A stretch of 64,000 nt of DNA from Shinella zoogloeoides (GCF_020883495.1 NZ_CP086610.1:539501-603500); one strand, 5' to 3'. Positions 1 through 9,759 are shown, counted from the first letter of the stretch. A program made the numbers and translations. The notes: generated by a model from the sequence alone, not told the origin.

Positions 1-721
1 AGCTGTCGCCGTTCATCTCGAGGATGTTGACATGGTGGGTGATGCGATCGAGCAGGGCACCAGTTAGACGCTCGGACCCCAGGGTTTCCGTCCATTCATC
101 GAAAGGCAGATTGCTGGTGATCAGAGTAGCGCCGCGCTCGTAGCGTTGCGAGATCAGTTCGAACAGCAACTCCGCACCGGTCTTCGACAGCGGCACAAAG
201 CCCAGCTCATCGATGATGAGCAGCTTGTAGGCTGCCATCTGCTTCTGGAACCGAAGCAGACGCCGCTCATCACGCGCCTCCATCATCTCACTGACCAGGG
301 CGGCGGCCGTCGTGAAGCCGACGGACAAGCCTTTCTGGCATGCGGCCAGGCCGAGGCCGAGAGCCACATGCGTCTTACCCGTGCCGCTGGGGCCCAGGGC
401 GATGACGTTCTCGCGGCGCTCGATCCATTCGCATCGGGCCAGTTCCAGCACCTGCATCTTGTTCAGCTTAGGTATGGCGGTAAAGTCGAAGCTATCCAAG
501 CTTTTGACGACCGGGAATTTGGCCGCCTTGATCCGGCGTTCGACCTTGCGGCGATCGCGTTCGATCATCTCCCGCTCGGCAAGCCGGAAGAGATATCCGA
601 CATGATCGACACCTTCAGTGGCACATAGCCGGGCCAGCTTCTGGTACTCCCGCTGGAAGGTCGGCAGCTTCAGGGTCTTGAGATAATGGGCGAGCAGGAT
701 CTCTGGTGCTTCGGTGCTCAT
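1..721 (-). CDS. istB: IstB-type transposition ATPase (IS21), partial at left edge
   Basis: IstB is the AAA+ ATP-binding helper of the IS21 transposase IstA. The reading frame opens at 721 with ATG overlapping the istA stop (ATGA) and stays open to base 1. About 240 of 252 residues are present; the last dozen seen in the second copy lie outside the window. The Walker A motif GPSGTGKT and the Walker B motif LLIIDE are intact. The sequence is nearly identical to the copy at 43351-44109. It would be functional if the element is complete to the left. Confidence 0.9.
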   Translation of the reverse strand, partial: MSTEAPEILLAHYLKTLKLPTFQREYQKLARLCATEGVDHVGYLFRLAEREMIERDRRKVERRIKAAKFPVVKSLDSFDFTAIPKLNKMQVLELARCEWIERRENVIALGPSGTGKTHVALGLGLAACQKGLSVGFTTAAALVSEMMEARDERRLLRFQKQMAAYKLLIIDELGFVPLSKTGAELLFELISQRYERGATLITSNLPFDEWTETLGSERLTGALLDRITHHVNILEMNGDS

Positions 722-2214
722 GCCGCTTCTCCCGCATCCGACGACAGGAGGCGCATGTACGCCTTCGCAGAGGTCTTCTCGACCGTCGCCCTTGGCAGGT
801 AGGGATAGATCGCCAGGTCCAATCGCGGCGGCCGGCGCTCGACCCGGCACAGGATCAGATGCTTGACCGCATCGAAGCCGATCGCACCGAGCTGTATCGC
901 CTGCTTTACCGCCGCATGCAGGTCCGCAAGCTCGAAGCTCTCCAGAAGACGGAGAACCTGCACATATTCCCGCCGCCCATGCTTGGCCATGCGGCCTTCC
1001 ATCAGCCGGCGCAGCGTCGCGAACTCCTCCGGCAGGTCCCAGCCCTGGAGTGGCGCTGCCTGATCCAGCGCATTGATCTTCTGCTCGATCAGCGGCAGGT
1101 AATGGACAGGGTCGAATATGACGTCTTCGCATTCCCAGCATCGCGGATGACGCGCGATAATCTCGCCGCGGCAGCCGATCACCACCTTGTCCACATAGCC
1201 CCGAACCCAGACGTCCTGATGGCCGTAGGCGACCGGCACGGAATAGTCGTTCGTCTTGTAGCGCACCAGCGACTGGGCAGTCACAACAGCGCTGGCCTGG
1301 TCGCAGGCATCAAACGACGACGCCGGCAAGGGACGCATGGCCGCAAGATCGCGCTGCAAGCGCTCGCCGATCGTCTCGCTCTCACCGCGTAGCCTGTCGC
1401 GCTGACGTTTGCGGCATTGCTCTTCCAGAAAGGCGTTGAACGCATCCCATGTCGGAAATTGCGGGATCGGCACCATGAAATTGCGCCGGGCGTAACCCAC
1501 GAGGCCTTCGACATTCCCCTTGTCATTGCCTTTGCCGGGACGGCCGTAGCGATCCCGGATCAGGTAGTGGGACAGGAAGCCACTGAACAGCGTCGCCCGC
1601 TTGCGCGTGCCGTCGGGCAGGATCTTCGCCACAAGGCAGCGGTCGTTGTCATAGACGATCGACCGCGGTACGGCCCCGAGGAACGCGAACGCATGGATGT
1701 GGCCATCGACCCAGGCTTCGGCCACCGCCGCCGGATAGGCCCGCACATAGCACCCGTCGCTATGCGGCAGATCGAGCACAAAGAAGCGCGCCTTCTGCTC
1801 CACGCCGCCAATCACGACCGTCGCCTCACCGAAGTCCGCCTGCGCATGGCCGGGCGGATGCGACAGCGGCACGAACACCTCCTGGCGGCGCTGATCACGC
1901 TCGCGCATATAATCCTTGATGATCGTGTAGCCGCCGGTGAACCCGCATTCGTCGCGCAGGCGGTCGAACACCCGCTTGGCCGTATGGCGCTGCTTGCGCG
2001 GCACCTTCAGGTCTTCATCGAGCCAATGGTCGATCGTCGAAACGAATGCATCCAGCTTCGGACGCCGGATCGGTGATCGCCGCTGATAGCCGGGCGGCGT
2101 CGAATAGGCCACCATCTTGGCCACGCTGTCGCGCGATATGTTGAAATGCTTAGCTGCCTGGCGCTTCGTCATTCCTTCTGAAACAGCCAGCCGAACCCTC
2201 AGATAAAGTTCCAC
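718..2214 (-). CDS. istA: IstA-type transposase (IS21), copy A
   Basis: This is the DDE transposase of the IS21 element. It has an N-terminal helix-turn-helix (around the motif KRQAAKHFNIS) and an integrase core with acidic residues matching D127 (QADFGE), D189 (VYDND) and E236 (NVEGL) of the second copy. I chose the GTG at 2214, giving 498 aa, because it matches the start of the second copy and follows a purine-rich GGGGGGACAGGGG stretch; a GTG at 2241 is also in frame. The product differs from the second copy at only a few residues and shows no frameshift, so it is probably active. Its stop overlaps the istB start by 4 bases. Confidence 0.92.
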   Translation of the reverse strand: MELYLRVRLAVSEGMTKRQAAKHFNISRDSVAKMVAYSTPPGYQRRSPIRRPKLDAFVSTIDHWLDEDLKVPRKQRHTAKRVFDRLRDECGFTGGYTIIKDYMRERDQRRQEVFVPLSHPPGHAQADFGEATVVIGGVEQKARFFVLDLPHSDGCYVRAYPAAVAEAWVDGHIHAFAFLGAVPRSIVYDNDRCLVAKILPDGTRKRATLFSGFLSHYLIRDRYGRPGKGNDKGNVEGLVGYARRNFMVPIPQFPTWDAFNAFLEEQCRKRQRDRLRGESETIGERLQRDLAAMRPLPASSFDACDQASAVVTAQSLVRYKTNDYSVPVAYGHQDVWVRGYVDKVVIGCRGEIIARHPRCWECEDVIFDPVHYLPLIEQKINALDQAAPLQGWDLPEEFATLRRLMEGRMAKHGRREYVQVLRLLESFELADLHAAVKQAIQLGAIGFDAVKHLILCRVERRPPRLDLAIYPYLPRATVEKTSAKAYMRLLSSDAGEAA

Positions 2215-2261
2215 GGTGTAGATCCCCTGTCCCCCCTGCACTCGTTGCAGAAAGGAAATAG

Positions 2262-2336
2262 GTGGCCGGATTTTACTCCGCCCGCAGCAGCATTATGCCG
2301 CCGCTACCGTGGCCGACTTTTGCACCGCCGCTCTCA
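2262..2336. repeat. IS21 copy A terminus with two end repeats
   Basis: Two related blocks lie here: an inner one (2262-2288, beginning GTGGCCGGATTTTACTCCGC) and an outer one (2309-2336, beginning GTGGCCGACTTTTGCACCGC and ending in CTCTCA). Similar paired blocks occur at the left end of the second IS21 copy, and the TG...CA terminal dinucleotides match IS21 convention. These are the likely IstA binding sites. Confidence 0.75.
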
Positions 2337-3018
2337 GCGCCATGAGGACGGCAAACAAGACCTTCAATTCGGGGCATTGCTCGAGGCACTTGGTGGCAGG
2401 CGGGAAGTTGCGGGCGCTTCCTGGACGGGGCGGGAAATGCTCGGGCTGTTCGAAAAACTGCTCATGGAGCTTGCCGGGGATGATGAAGCAGAGAACAACG
2501 ATACGCAGAAAGCCAGGCTGGATGCCTGGCTGAACGATTATTCCGGGCGCGAGGGCAACTTCGCCAGGATGATGTCAGGCGCAACCGCACCGCAAACGCG
2601 GCGTATGCTGCAATCTGCATTCAACCGGTCGTCCAGTTGGCCGATGGTGCTACTCGCGCAATCCCGCGTCGGGCGTGAGGGCCTGAATCTGCATGAGGCC
2701 TGTCGCACAGTGATTCTACTGCACGCGGAGTGGAATCCCGGCATTGTCGAGCAGCAGATTGGGCGTGTGGATCGCAAGAACAGTCTTTGGCTTCGCGAAT
2801 GGCGGAAATGGAGGGATCATGGTGATGGTCTCCCGCCCCGCATTCGGGTTCACCCTGTTGTCGTCAGTGGCACATACGACGATCACAACTGGCAGGTTCT
2901 CAAGGCGCGTTGGCTGGAACTGAGGGCGCAGTTGCATGGCGATGTCCTGCGTCCCGTTCCAGGTCGGTCAGAGGTGATAGATGACAAACGAACCTGCGCT
3001 GACCGCGTTCGGCGCGCA
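2337..3018 (+). pseudogene. C-terminal remnant of an SNF2/RapA-type helicase
   Basis: An open frame continues out of the IS21 end and encodes the last part of a superfamily 2 helicase. The motif V-like region VGREGLNL, then ILLHAEWNP, then the motif VI QQIGRVDRKNS are clear (QxxGRxxR arginine fingers). The N-terminal half, with Walker A and DEAH motifs, is missing, removed by the IS21 element on the left. The frame then runs into an IS-end-like sequence at 3019-3045 and stops at 3072, so the C-terminus is also not native. Such helicases occur in restriction and anti-phage islands such as DISARM. That is only a guess at origin, because no partner genes remain here. Confidence 0.7.
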
Positions 3019-3045
3019 GTGCCGGATTTTTCGCCGCCGCTCTCA
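3019..3045. repeat. Solitary IS21-like terminal repeat
   Basis: The stretch GTGCCGGATTTTTCGCCGCC followed by GCTCTCA closely resembles the outer terminus of IS21 copy A at 2309-2336 and has the same orientation, ending in CA at 3044-3045. There is no second transposase. It therefore looks like the leftover end of another IS21-related element, or of an earlier insertion, and marks the right boundary of the helicase remnant 10 bases before the arcC stop codon. Confidence 0.6.
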
Positions 3046-3055
3046 GCTTGCGATA

Positions 3056-3982
3056 TCAGCTCGCTGGATTGATCGCCTGAAGCGTCACCAACGTGCCTTG
3101 CCGCCCTTCTAGAATCCCGCGCGCATCTTCAAGCCGGCCTATTCCAGCAATCCCGCCCGCGTTCGCAAAATCGCACGCCGCTTCGACTTTCGGTCGCATG
3201 GACCCGGCCGCGAACATATCGCTGGTCAATTCGGCAGGCGTTACTTTGCGGATCGGCCGCCTATCCACCGTTCCCCACCCCTCATAAACGGCGTCCACGT
3301 CGGTCAGCATCAGGAAAGCGTCGGCCCCGAGCGCCCTGGCGAGAAGCCCGGCTGCTTTGTCCTTGTCGATCACCGCTTCCAGTCCCCGAAGCGTCCCATC
3401 GGCTTCGCGCATGACCGGGATACCTCCACCGCCGGCGCAGATGACAGTGACGCCAGCCTCCACAAGGAGCCTGATCGTCTCGATCTGGGTAATATGCTGA
3501 GGTAGTGGTGACGGGACGACCCGGCGCCAGCGGCCCTGCGCTTCTTCTACCATCGGCCAGCCATATGCCTCTTTCGCCTTTAGCGCCTCGTTCTGCGTGT
3601 AGACCGGACCTATCGGCTTTTCCGCGCGAGCGAAGGCGGGATCGTCCCGGTCCACCTCGATCTGGGTCAGCAGTGTCGCGATCCTTGAACCCGCAGGCAT
3701 CGCATTGGTCAGCTCCTGCTCGACCAGATAGCCGATCATGCCGACGCTCTCTGCACCCAGGACATCGAGCGGATAGGGGTCGACGTCTTTGTAGGCCGCC
3801 GCCTGCAAGGCGAGGAGACCGACCTGTGGTCCGTTTCCATGGGCGACCACGATGTCATGGTCGCGCGCCAGATCGGCCATCGCTGCGGCCGCCTTGCGAA
3901 CGTTGGTGCGTTGCGCATCGGCCGTCATTGGCTCGCCGCGCTTGAGGAGCGCATTACCGCCCAGTGCTATCACGACCCTCAT
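3056..3982 (-). CDS. arcC: Carbamate kinase
   Basis: Last step of the arginine deiminase pathway: carbamoyl phosphate plus ADP gives ATP, CO2 and ammonia in the cytoplasm. The 308-aa protein begins MRVVIALGGNALL, the amino-acid-kinase nucleotide-binding start, and has HGNGPQVG near residue 49, the CAGGGGIPV glycine loop and the VIDKDKAAGLLA substrate-binding segment. The length fits the family (about 310 aa). It starts one base after the arcB stop, so translation is probably coupled. It is the last gene of the leftward arc operon. The gene is complete although an IS-like end lies immediately downstream. Confidence 0.96.
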   Translation of the reverse strand: MRVVIALGGNALLKRGEPMTADAQRTNVRKAAAAMADLARDHDIVVAHGNGPQVGLLALQAAAYKDVDPYPLDVLGAESVGMIGYLVEQELTNAMPAGSRIATLLTQIEVDRDDPAFARAEKPIGPVYTQNEALKAKEAYGWPMVEEAQGRWRRVVPSPLPQHITQIETIRLLVEAGVTVICAGGGGIPVMREADGTLRGLEAVIDKDKAAGLLARALGADAFLMLTDVDAVYEGWGTVDRRPIRKVTPAELTSDMFAAGSMRPKVEAACDFANAGGIAGIGRLEDARGILEGRQGTLVTLQAINPAS

Positions 3983-3983
3983 G

Positions 3984-4985
3984 TCACGACCCCAAGGTTG
4001 CGACCAGCAGGGCCTTGATCGTGTGCATTCGGTTTTCCGCCTGGTCGAAGACGATGGACGCTTCGGACTCGAAGACCTCTTCGGTCACTTCCATGCTGTC
4101 GATGCCGTATTGCTGGAAGATCTTCTCGCCGACCTCGGTCTCGCGATTGTGGAACGCGGGCAGGCAGTGCATGAATTTCGCATGCGGATTGCCCGTCGCC
4201 GCCATGATGCCAGCGGTGACACGATAGGGTGTGAGCAGTTCAATGCGTTCCTTCCAGACCGAGTCCGGCTCCCCCATTGACACCCACACATCGGTGTAGA
4301 CGAAATCGCAGCCGTTGACGGCCTCGTAAGGATCTTCGGTCAGGGCGATCTTCGCACCGGTCCTGGCTGCGATCTCCTGGCACTGACGCACCAAATGGTC
4401 CTCAGGCCAGCAGGCTTTCGGCGCGCCGAGGCGCACATCCATGCCGATCTGCGCGGCGCCTGCCAGCAGCGAGTTGCCCATGTTGTTTCCGGCGTCACCG
4501 AGGAAGGCGAAACTTACCTGGGACAGGTGCTTGCGCGTGTATTCCCGCATGGTCAGGAAATCGGCGAGAATCTGCGTCGGATGGAACTCGTCGGTCAGTC
4601 CGTTGTAGACCGGAACGCCGGCATAGGCCGCCAAGGTTTCCGCCTGTTCCTGTCCGAAGCCGCGATACTCGATGCCGTCATACATCCGCCCGAGAACGCG
4701 GGCGGTATCCTTCATCGACTCCTTCTTGCCGATCTGGGTGCCGGTTGGCCCGAGATAGGTAACGTGGGCGCCCTGGTCATAGGCGGCCACCTCGAAACCC
4801 GTGCGTGTGCGCGTCGAATCCTTCTCGAAGATCAGCGCGACGTTCTTGCCTTTCAGGCGTTGCTCCTCGTAGCCGCCATATTTCGCCTGCTTGAGCGAAG
4901 CTGACAGTTTGAGCAGGAAACGGATCTCGTCCGGCGTGAAATCGAGCAGCTTCAGGACACTGCGACCTCTCAGGTTAACGGGCAT
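3984..4985 (-). CDS. arcB: Catabolic ornithine carbamoyltransferase
   Basis: Converts citrulline and phosphate to ornithine and carbamoyl phosphate when working in the arginine deiminase direction. The 333-aa protein shows the carbamoyl-phosphate motif STRTR at residues 57-61, HPTQ at 135-138, DVWVSMGE and HCLPAFH near residue 272. A strong ribosome binding site (AAAGGAGG) lies just upstream of the ATG at 4985. It sits between arcA and arcC with gaps of 12 and 1 bases. The location in an arc operon, rather than next to argD or argG, is why I call it the catabolic enzyme. Confidence 0.95.
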   Translation of the reverse strand: MPVNLRGRSVLKLLDFTPDEIRFLLKLSASLKQAKYGGYEEQRLKGKNVALIFEKDSTRTRTGFEVAAYDQGAHVTYLGPTGTQIGKKESMKDTARVLGRMYDGIEYRGFGQEQAETLAAYAGVPVYNGLTDEFHPTQILADFLTMREYTRKHLSQVSFAFLGDAGNNMGNSLLAGAAQIGMDVRLGAPKACWPEDHLVRQCQEIAARTGAKIALTEDPYEAVNGCDFVYTDVWVSMGEPDSVWKERIELLTPYRVTAGIMAATGNPHAKFMHCLPAFHNRETEVGEKIFQQYGIDSMEVTEEVFESEASIVFDQAENRMHTIKALLVATLGS

Positions 4986-4997
4986 GATAGACCTCCT

Positions 4998-6224
4998 TTA
5001 AACCGGATCCCGGATGAGGGGGCACGTCATGCAATGACCGCCACCCCTGCCGCGGCCGAGTTCGGCGCCCGGCACGGTGATGACCTCTACGCCTGCCTTG
5101 CGCAGTTGGGTGTTGGTGTAGGTGTTGCGGTCGTAAGCGACGACGACGCCAGGCTCGAGCGCCACGACGTTGTTGCCGTCATCCCATTGCTCGCGTTCAG
5201 CGACATAGGCATCGCCGCCCGTCTCGACCACGCGCAACTGCTTCAGCCCCAGCACCTCGGCCGCGACCTCTACGAGCGGCCGCTCTTCCTTGCGTACATC
5301 GATCGTGCCTTCGCGCTCGCCCGGACGAATGGAATAGGGCTCGATCTTGTGGGCGACATCCGCAAACAGCGTCACGAGATCGCGGTCGCAGAAGCTGAAG
5401 ACGGTGTCGAGGTGCATGGAGGCGCGCTCGATAGGCAGTTTGCAGGCGATCACTCTTTCCGCGCCGCCCTGTGCGAACAGCGACCGCGCGAGCTGACCGA
5501 CGGCCTGTGGTGTCGTCCGCTCGCCCATGCCCACAAGAACCGTTCCGTTGCCGATCGGCATGACGTCGCCCCCCTCGAGAGTGGCAAGGCCGTGGTCCTT
5601 GTCGGGATCGCCCCACCAGACCGGGAAGCCCATGTCGCGGAAATCCGGGTGGAAGCGATAGATGGCGGCGATGTTGACGGTCTCGAGCTTGCGCGCGTTC
5701 CAGCGCATCGGATTGAGCGTGACGCCGCCATAGATCCAGCAGGTCGTGTCACGGGTAAAGAGGTGATTGGGAAGCGGCGGCAGGACAAAATCCTCCGGCC
5801 GCAGCGTTTCGGCGAGAAGGCCGGCGCTTTTGATCGGTAACTCCGTCTTGCTCAGTCCGCCCAGCAGGATCAGGGAAAGGGCGTCCGCCTCGATCTCCAT
5901 CAGATGCGCCCTGAGATCATCGGCGAAGCCGACGCCAACCGTGTCGTCATTGACCCGCCGTTCAAGAAGCCATCGGCGAGCCTCGGGAATCTGTAGCGTT
6001 TCTACCAGCATCTCGCGCAGAAACACGACCTCGACGCCGCGATGGCGCATGGCGTCCACGAAGGTCAGATGCTCGACGCGGGCCTGCTTGACCCAGATGA
6101 CGTCGTCGAAGAGCAGTTCGTGGCAATTCGACGGGGTGAGCCGGGCAAGCGCTGCCCCAGGTCGATGGACCAGAACGCGCCGAAGCTTGCCGACCTCGGA
6201 ATGGACTCCGTAGGCGTGGGGCAT
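4998..6224 (-). CDS. arcA: Arginine deiminase
   Basis: Hydrolyses arginine to citrulline and ammonia, the first step of the pathway. I chose the ATG at 6224 (408 aa), preceded by GAAGGAG; a longer reading from 6320 lies inside the upstream gene. Visible family features are FTRDTTCWI (substrate and catalytic Asp region), [19 protein letters not shown] with the catalytic His, and the C-terminal GGGHCMTCP with the nucleophile Cys398. Length matches other bacterial enzymes (about 410 aa). It begins 11 bases after the antiporter stop, so the two are co-transcribed. The frame and all catalytic motifs are intact. Confidence 0.96.
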   Translation of the reverse strand: MPHAYGVHSEVGKLRRVLVHRPGAALARLTPSNCHELLFDDVIWVKQARVEHLTFVDAMRHRGVEVVFLREMLVETLQIPEARRWLLERRVNDDTVGVGFADDLRAHLMEIEADALSLILLGGLSKTELPIKSAGLLAETLRPEDFVLPPLPNHLFTRDTTCWIYGGVTLNPMRWNARKLETVNIAAIYRFHPDFRDMGFPVWWGDPDKDHGLATLEGGDVMPIGNGTVLVGMGERTTPQAVGQLARSLFAQGGAERVIACKLPIERASMHLDTVFSFCDRDLVTLFADVAHKIEPYSIRPGEREGTIDVRKEERPLVEVAAEVLGLKQLRVVETGGDAYVAEREQWDDGNNVVALEPGVVVAYDRNTYTNTQLRKAGVEVITVPGAELGRGRGGGHCMTCPLIRDPV

Positions 6225-6235
6225 GACAATCTCCT

Positions 6236-7669
6236 TCAGACGATGATGGCGGCGATGCTGAGGCTCGCCATGATGATGACGGTGAGGATCACGAGAAGCG
6301 GCCACATGAAGCGCAGCCACCGTTCGTATGGGATGCGACCTATGGCGAGCGCACCCATGACCACGGCGAAGGTCGGATTAATGAGATTCACGATGCCATT
6401 CGCCGACTGATAGGCAGTGACCACCAGATCGCGGCCCACGCCGGCAAAATCGGCGACCGGGGCCATGATCGGCATCGACAGGACTGCAAGACCCGACGAC
6501 GACGGCACGAAGAACGACAGCAGGATCTGAAGCCAGTACATCACGTTGATAAAGGCGACCTTGCCGAGGCCTGCGACCGAACCTTCGGCCCAATGCAGTA
6601 TGGTGTCGGTAATCTTGCCCTCATCCATGATGACAACGATGCCGCGCGCCAGACCTATGATCAGGGCAACACCGAGAAGGTCGCGTGCTCCGTTAACGAA
6701 GGCATCCGTGAAGTTCTTCTCACCCGTTCGCGCAATGACGCCTATGACAATGGCGGAGGCGAGGAAGAGACCGCTCATCTCGCCCATCCACCAGCCGCCC
6801 TTGAGCACACCCCAGATCATCACCACGAAGGTGATGCCGAAGACCGCAAGCACGACCTTGTGTACCAGGGTGAAGTCGATCGTCCCCTCGTGATGAGCGC
6901 TGAGGAAAAGCTTCTCGTTGTCGGCTTTCATGTCGTAGACGAGCGATTTGCTCGGATCGAGCCGAACCCGTTCCGCATAGCGCATGACGTAGGCAACGCA
7001 GGCGAGCCAGCTCAGCCCGAGAATGACGACGCGCAAAACCAGCCCTTGCGTGAACGGCACGCCGGCCGCGTCAGAGGCGATAACGGTGGCAAATGCGTTG
7101 ACCGTGGACCCCAAGACACCAACGCCTGCTCCAAGGAGGATGATGGCGACGGCGGTAACCGCGTCATATCGCGCGGCGATCATAATCGGGATCAGCAGCA
7201 TATAGAAAGCGAGCGTTTCTTCGGCCATTCCATAGGTGGTGCCGCCGAAGGCAAACAGCGCCATCAGGAACGGGATCATCCACTTTTCCCGTCCCTTGAG
7301 CTTGGCCATAGCGCGCTCGATTCCGGCATTTATCGCGCCTGTCGAGGTGACGACCCCGATGAACCCGCCAATCACCAGGACGAAAAGAGCGACATCGATG
7401 GCGTTTGCGGTGCCGGCTGCGGGGTCGTAGAACCCGCGGATTGGCGCCATGATGATGTCGACTATCCCCTGCGGCGCCGGCTCAGCGACCGCATAGGTCC
7501 CGGCGACGGGCACTTGCTTGTTCAGGGCCGCATTCTGAACACGGTCGTACTGCCCGGCCGGTATGATCCATGTGAGTGCGGCGACTAGAACGATCAAGCC
7601 AAAGAGGATGGTGAATGCGGTTGGGAACTGAAAACGTCGTTCCTCCGGTGCTTCAGAAACAGTGCTCAT
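6236..7669 (-). CDS. YfcC/DcuC-family antiporter, probable arginine/ornithine exchanger
   Basis: A 477-aa multi-span inner-membrane protein with about twelve hydrophobic segments starting around residue 18 and a long loop near residues 50-75. The sequence fits the YfcC family (DcuC-like superfamily). Features include the glycine-rich helix [33 protein letters not shown], and [19 protein letters not shown] near residue 395. YfcC-type carriers often sit in arc operons where ArcD would be, which supports arginine/ornithine exchange here; this is context inference. It is the first gene of the operon, and an FNR-type box lies 124 bases upstream of its start. Confidence 0.85.
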   Translation of the reverse strand: MSTVSEAPEERRFQFPTAFTILFGLIVLVAALTWIIPAGQYDRVQNAALNKQVPVAGTYAVAEPAPQGIVDIIMAPIRGFYDPAAGTANAIDVALFVLVIGGFIGVVTSTGAINAGIERAMAKLKGREKWMIPFLMALFAFGGTTYGMAEETLAFYMLLIPIMIAARYDAVTAVAIILLGAGVGVLGSTVNAFATVIASDAAGVPFTQGLVLRVVILGLSWLACVAYVMRYAERVRLDPSKSLVYDMKADNEKLFLSAHHEGTIDFTLVHKVVLAVFGITFVVMIWGVLKGGWWMGEMSGLFLASAIVIGVIARTGEKNFTDAFVNGARDLLGVALIIGLARGIVVIMDEGKITDTILHWAEGSVAGLGKVAFINVMYWLQILLSFFVPSSSGLAVLSMPIMAPVADFAGVGRDLVVTAYQSANGIVNLINPTFAVVMGALAIGRIPYERWLRFMWPLLVILTVIIMASLSIAAIIV

Positions 7670-8030
7670 ACCCCCTCCCAGGAAATAGTTGACAAGCTAA
7701 GCTGGCATCTGACCGCAAGCGAATGCTCCGGAACAGAGAAAGGCTTCTCCATCGAGCCAAAGTGACCATTGCTTATTTTCTAGGCCAGGGAATTGATCTG
7801 AGTCAACAGATGATGACTAGTAGAATTCAACGCTATGGCACTTTCCCGAAGGCTGATTCCTGGGCTGTTGTGTTCAACCAAAGCGTCGGTCAACGATCTC
7901 GCGCTGCATTGTCTGCTTGCTGACCGAATTCTGGGAAAGGAGCCGCGCTTCGATATCCGGCGCAGTCAGGTAAGGTATACCGGATGCCAAGCGTAGATAT
8001 CGATCAACATCGGTTTGGGCGAAGACAATA
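7670..8030. other. Intergenic region upstream of the arc operon
   Basis: About 360 bases separate the start of the leftward arc operon from the end of the CBS-BON gene. The arc promoter must lie in the first 150 bases with the FNR-type box. The part from about 7810 to 8030 is lower in GC and has no ORF I would defend; a 68-codon minus-strand frame at 7874-8080 lacks a ribosome binding site and overlaps the neighbouring gene. Confidence 0.5.
7793..7806. promoter_or_regulatory. FNR/Anr/FixK-type binding site upstream of arc operon
   Basis: TTGATCTGAGTCAA matches the consensus TTGAT-N4-ATCAA at nine of ten conserved positions and is dyad-symmetric. It lies 124 bases before the first arc gene. 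Oxygen-responsive Crp/Fnr regulators (Anr in Pseudomonas, FnrL/FixK in alphaproteobacteria) are established activators of arc genes. Control by low oxygen is inferred from the site; no regulator gene is in the window. Confidence 0.72.
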
Positions 8031-8681
8031 TCAAGTCGGTTTGCCGGAGAAGCTCGCACCCGGTATGCCCTCGATGACACATTTCACGGCCCGGAGTTGA
8101 AGATCTGTCAAATGTACTCCGGTGACCGCGACCGTCCCGCCGTGCACGTCGATCTTCAGCCTTTCCGGATCAAATCCGAGGTCATTGCGGATACGCGCCG
8201 AAGCTGCAAGCCTGATACCTTCGTCTCCACGCGCAATGTGTTCGATACCCGAAAAGGAGGTCGCCTTTAAAAGGTCGCGGCGGCTGACGATCCCGATAAC
8301 CGCACGGTCGGACGTTACCGGAATACGCTTGATGTTGCGGCTCAGCATCATCTCGGTCACCGTCGCCAAGGAGGTGGTATCAGCTACTGTCACAACTTCC
8401 GGGGACATGACATCACCAACGCGCCAGCTGTTGCAATGAATGTAATTTTTAAGATCGTTCTCATCGGTCATCGGATGGTCCTGCCGATCGAGCAAAGACC
8501 TTCCGATCTCCTTGCGGGACATCAGATCGCCTTCCGTAATGATCCCAACGAGCTTTCCGTCGCTATCCGTCACCGGCAGACCGCTGACGCCACGCTCCAG
8601 CATGACTGAAACAGCGTGACGCACATGAGCATCCACACTGATCGTGGCAACGTCCCGCGTCATGATGTCGGATGTGATCAT
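8031..8681 (-). CDS. CBS-pair and BON domain protein
   Basis: A 216-aa soluble protein with two CBS motifs (about residues 1-60 and 88-145) and a C-terminal BON domain (about 150-216). The CBS repeats show VMLERGVSGLPVTD and GIITEGDLMSR, then MMLSRNIKRIPV and GIVSRRDLL. CBS pairs usually bind adenine nucleotides, and BON domains bind lipids or proteins at the envelope. It follows adhP by 37 bases on the same strand and has its own AAGGGG site. Proteins of this architecture are frequent in rhizobial stress clusters. The role is probably sensory or regulatory, and the ligand is unknown. Confidence 0.88.
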   Translation of the reverse strand: MITSDIMTRDVATISVDAHVRHAVSVMLERGVSGLPVTDSDGKLVGIITEGDLMSRKEIGRSLLDRQDHPMTDENDLKNYIHCNSWRVGDVMSPEVVTVADTTSLATVTEMMLSRNIKRIPVTSDRAVIGIVSRRDLLKATSFSGIEHIARGDEGIRLAASARIRNDLGFDPERLKIDVHGGTVAVTGVHLTDLQLRAVKCVIEGIPGASFSGKPT

Positions 8682-8718
8682 GTCTAACCCCTTTTCAAAA
8701 ACCGCAGCGCCAAACTGA

Positions 8719-9759
8719 TCAGGCTGCCTTGCCTGTCATGTCGAGAACCACACGGCCGTCGACGCGGCCGGCTTTCAGCTCCTGAAATATCCGGTTGATG
8801 TCCTCAAGCGGCGCCGGCGTGACCTGAGCCTTGATTTTGCCTTCGGCAAAAAAGGCGATGGCCTCGTCAAGATCCCGGCGCGTGCCGACGATTGAGCCCC
8901 GCACGGTTATGCGCTTCAGGACGACATCGAAAATAGGGGTCGCGAATTCGCCTGGCGGCAATCCGACCAAAGCAACGGTGCCTTTTCGTCGAACGAGCTG
9001 GAGCGCCTGCGAGAACGCCGGAGGCGATACCGCGGTGACGAGCACTCCGTGTGCTCCGCCGCCTGTTGCTTCGAGGGCCTCGGCGATGGCGTCCGGGGAC
9101 CGCGCGTCAAGCGCCAGATCGGCTCCGGTTCTTCTGGCCAATGTGAGCTTCTCAGACGCCAAATCCAGTGCAACGACCTTCAGTCCCATTGCTTTGGCGT
9201 ATTGGATGGCTACCTGGCCCAGGCCGCCGATGCCGGAGATTGCGACCCATTGCCCGGGTCGCGCTTCGGTTTCCTTGAGCCCTTTGTAAGTCGTGACCCC
9301 GGCGCAGAGAATAGGCGCGACCGCCGCGAAATCAACGTCGTCAGGCAGTCTTGCGGCGAATGCAGCATTGGCAATCGCGTATTCCGCGAAGCCTCCATCG
9401 CAGCTGTAGCCCGTATTGTGTTGATGCTTGCAAAGCGTCTCCCAGCCGGTTTCGCAATGTTCGCACCGCATGCAGGCGTCATGGAGCCATGCGATGCCGA
9501 CGGCATCGCCGATTACAAAGTCCGTGACACCTGGACCGAGTGCCGCGACGGTGCCTGCTACCTCATGGCCGGGAATGAAGGGCAGGGATGGCTTGACCGG
9601 CCAGTCGCCGGAGGCGGCATGCAGATCGGTGTGGCACACGCCACAGGCGGCCACTTTCACCAGCAGTTCGCCCGGGCCGGGTACGGGTATCGGAACGTTT
9701 TCGATCAACAGTGGCTTTCCGAATTCATGAACAATTGCAGCTTTCATAAGTCCTTGCAT
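8719..9759 (-). CDS. adhP: Zinc-dependent alcohol dehydrogenase, AdhP type
   Basis: A 346-aa medium-chain dehydrogenase that oxidises or reforms ethanol and related primary alcohols with NAD+. The catalytic zinc site is visible in CGVCHTDLH (Cys42) and GHEVAG. The structural zinc cysteines lie in CMRCEHCETGWETLC, and the nucleotide-binding GIGGLGQ is near residue 180. The ATG at 9759 is preceded by GGGAGG. The gene probably forms a two-gene unit with the CBS-BON gene. In the low-oxygen setting suggested by the arc operon, reduction of acetaldehyde to ethanol is the likely direction; that is inference. Confidence 0.93.
   Translation of the reverse strand: MQGLMKAAIVHEFGKPLLIENVPIPVPGPGELLVKVAACGVCHTDLHAASGDWPVKPSLPFIPGHEVAGTVAALGPGVTDFVIGDAVGIAWLHDACMRCEHCETGWETLCKHQHNTGYSCDGGFAEYAIANAAFAARLPDDVDFAAVAPILCAGVTTYKGLKETEARPGQWVAISGIGGLGQVAIQYAKAMGLKVVALDLASEKLTLARRTGADLALDARSPDAIAEALEATGGGAHGVLVTAVSPPAFSQALQLVRRKGTVALVGLPPGEFATPIFDVVLKRITVRGSIVGTRRDLDEAIAFFAEGKIKAQVTPAPLEDINRIFQELKAGRVDGRVVLDMTGKAA

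Larger units (their letters stand above)
1..2336 (-). mobile_element. IS21-family insertion sequence, copy A (partial)
   Basis: The element carries istA and istB on the minus strand in the usual ATGA-overlapping order and runs off the left window edge inside istB. Its left (istA-side) terminus ends in CA at 2335-2336. That terminus holds two related repeats, an outer one at 2309-2336 and an inner one at 2262-2288, as is common for IS21 ends. A second, complete copy lies at 41736-44242 in the opposite orientation with almost identical proteins. The terminus abuts a truncated helicase gene, so it probably interrupted that gene. Confidence 0.9.

Noticed and set aside
6593..7588. 331-codon plus-strand open frame
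   Set aside because: Antisense to the YfcC-type transporter; no hydrophobic or catalytic pattern of its own.
7874..8080. 68-codon minus-strand frame after the CBS-BON gene
   Set aside because: It begins inside the CBS-BON gene in another frame, lacks a ribosome binding site and resembles no family.
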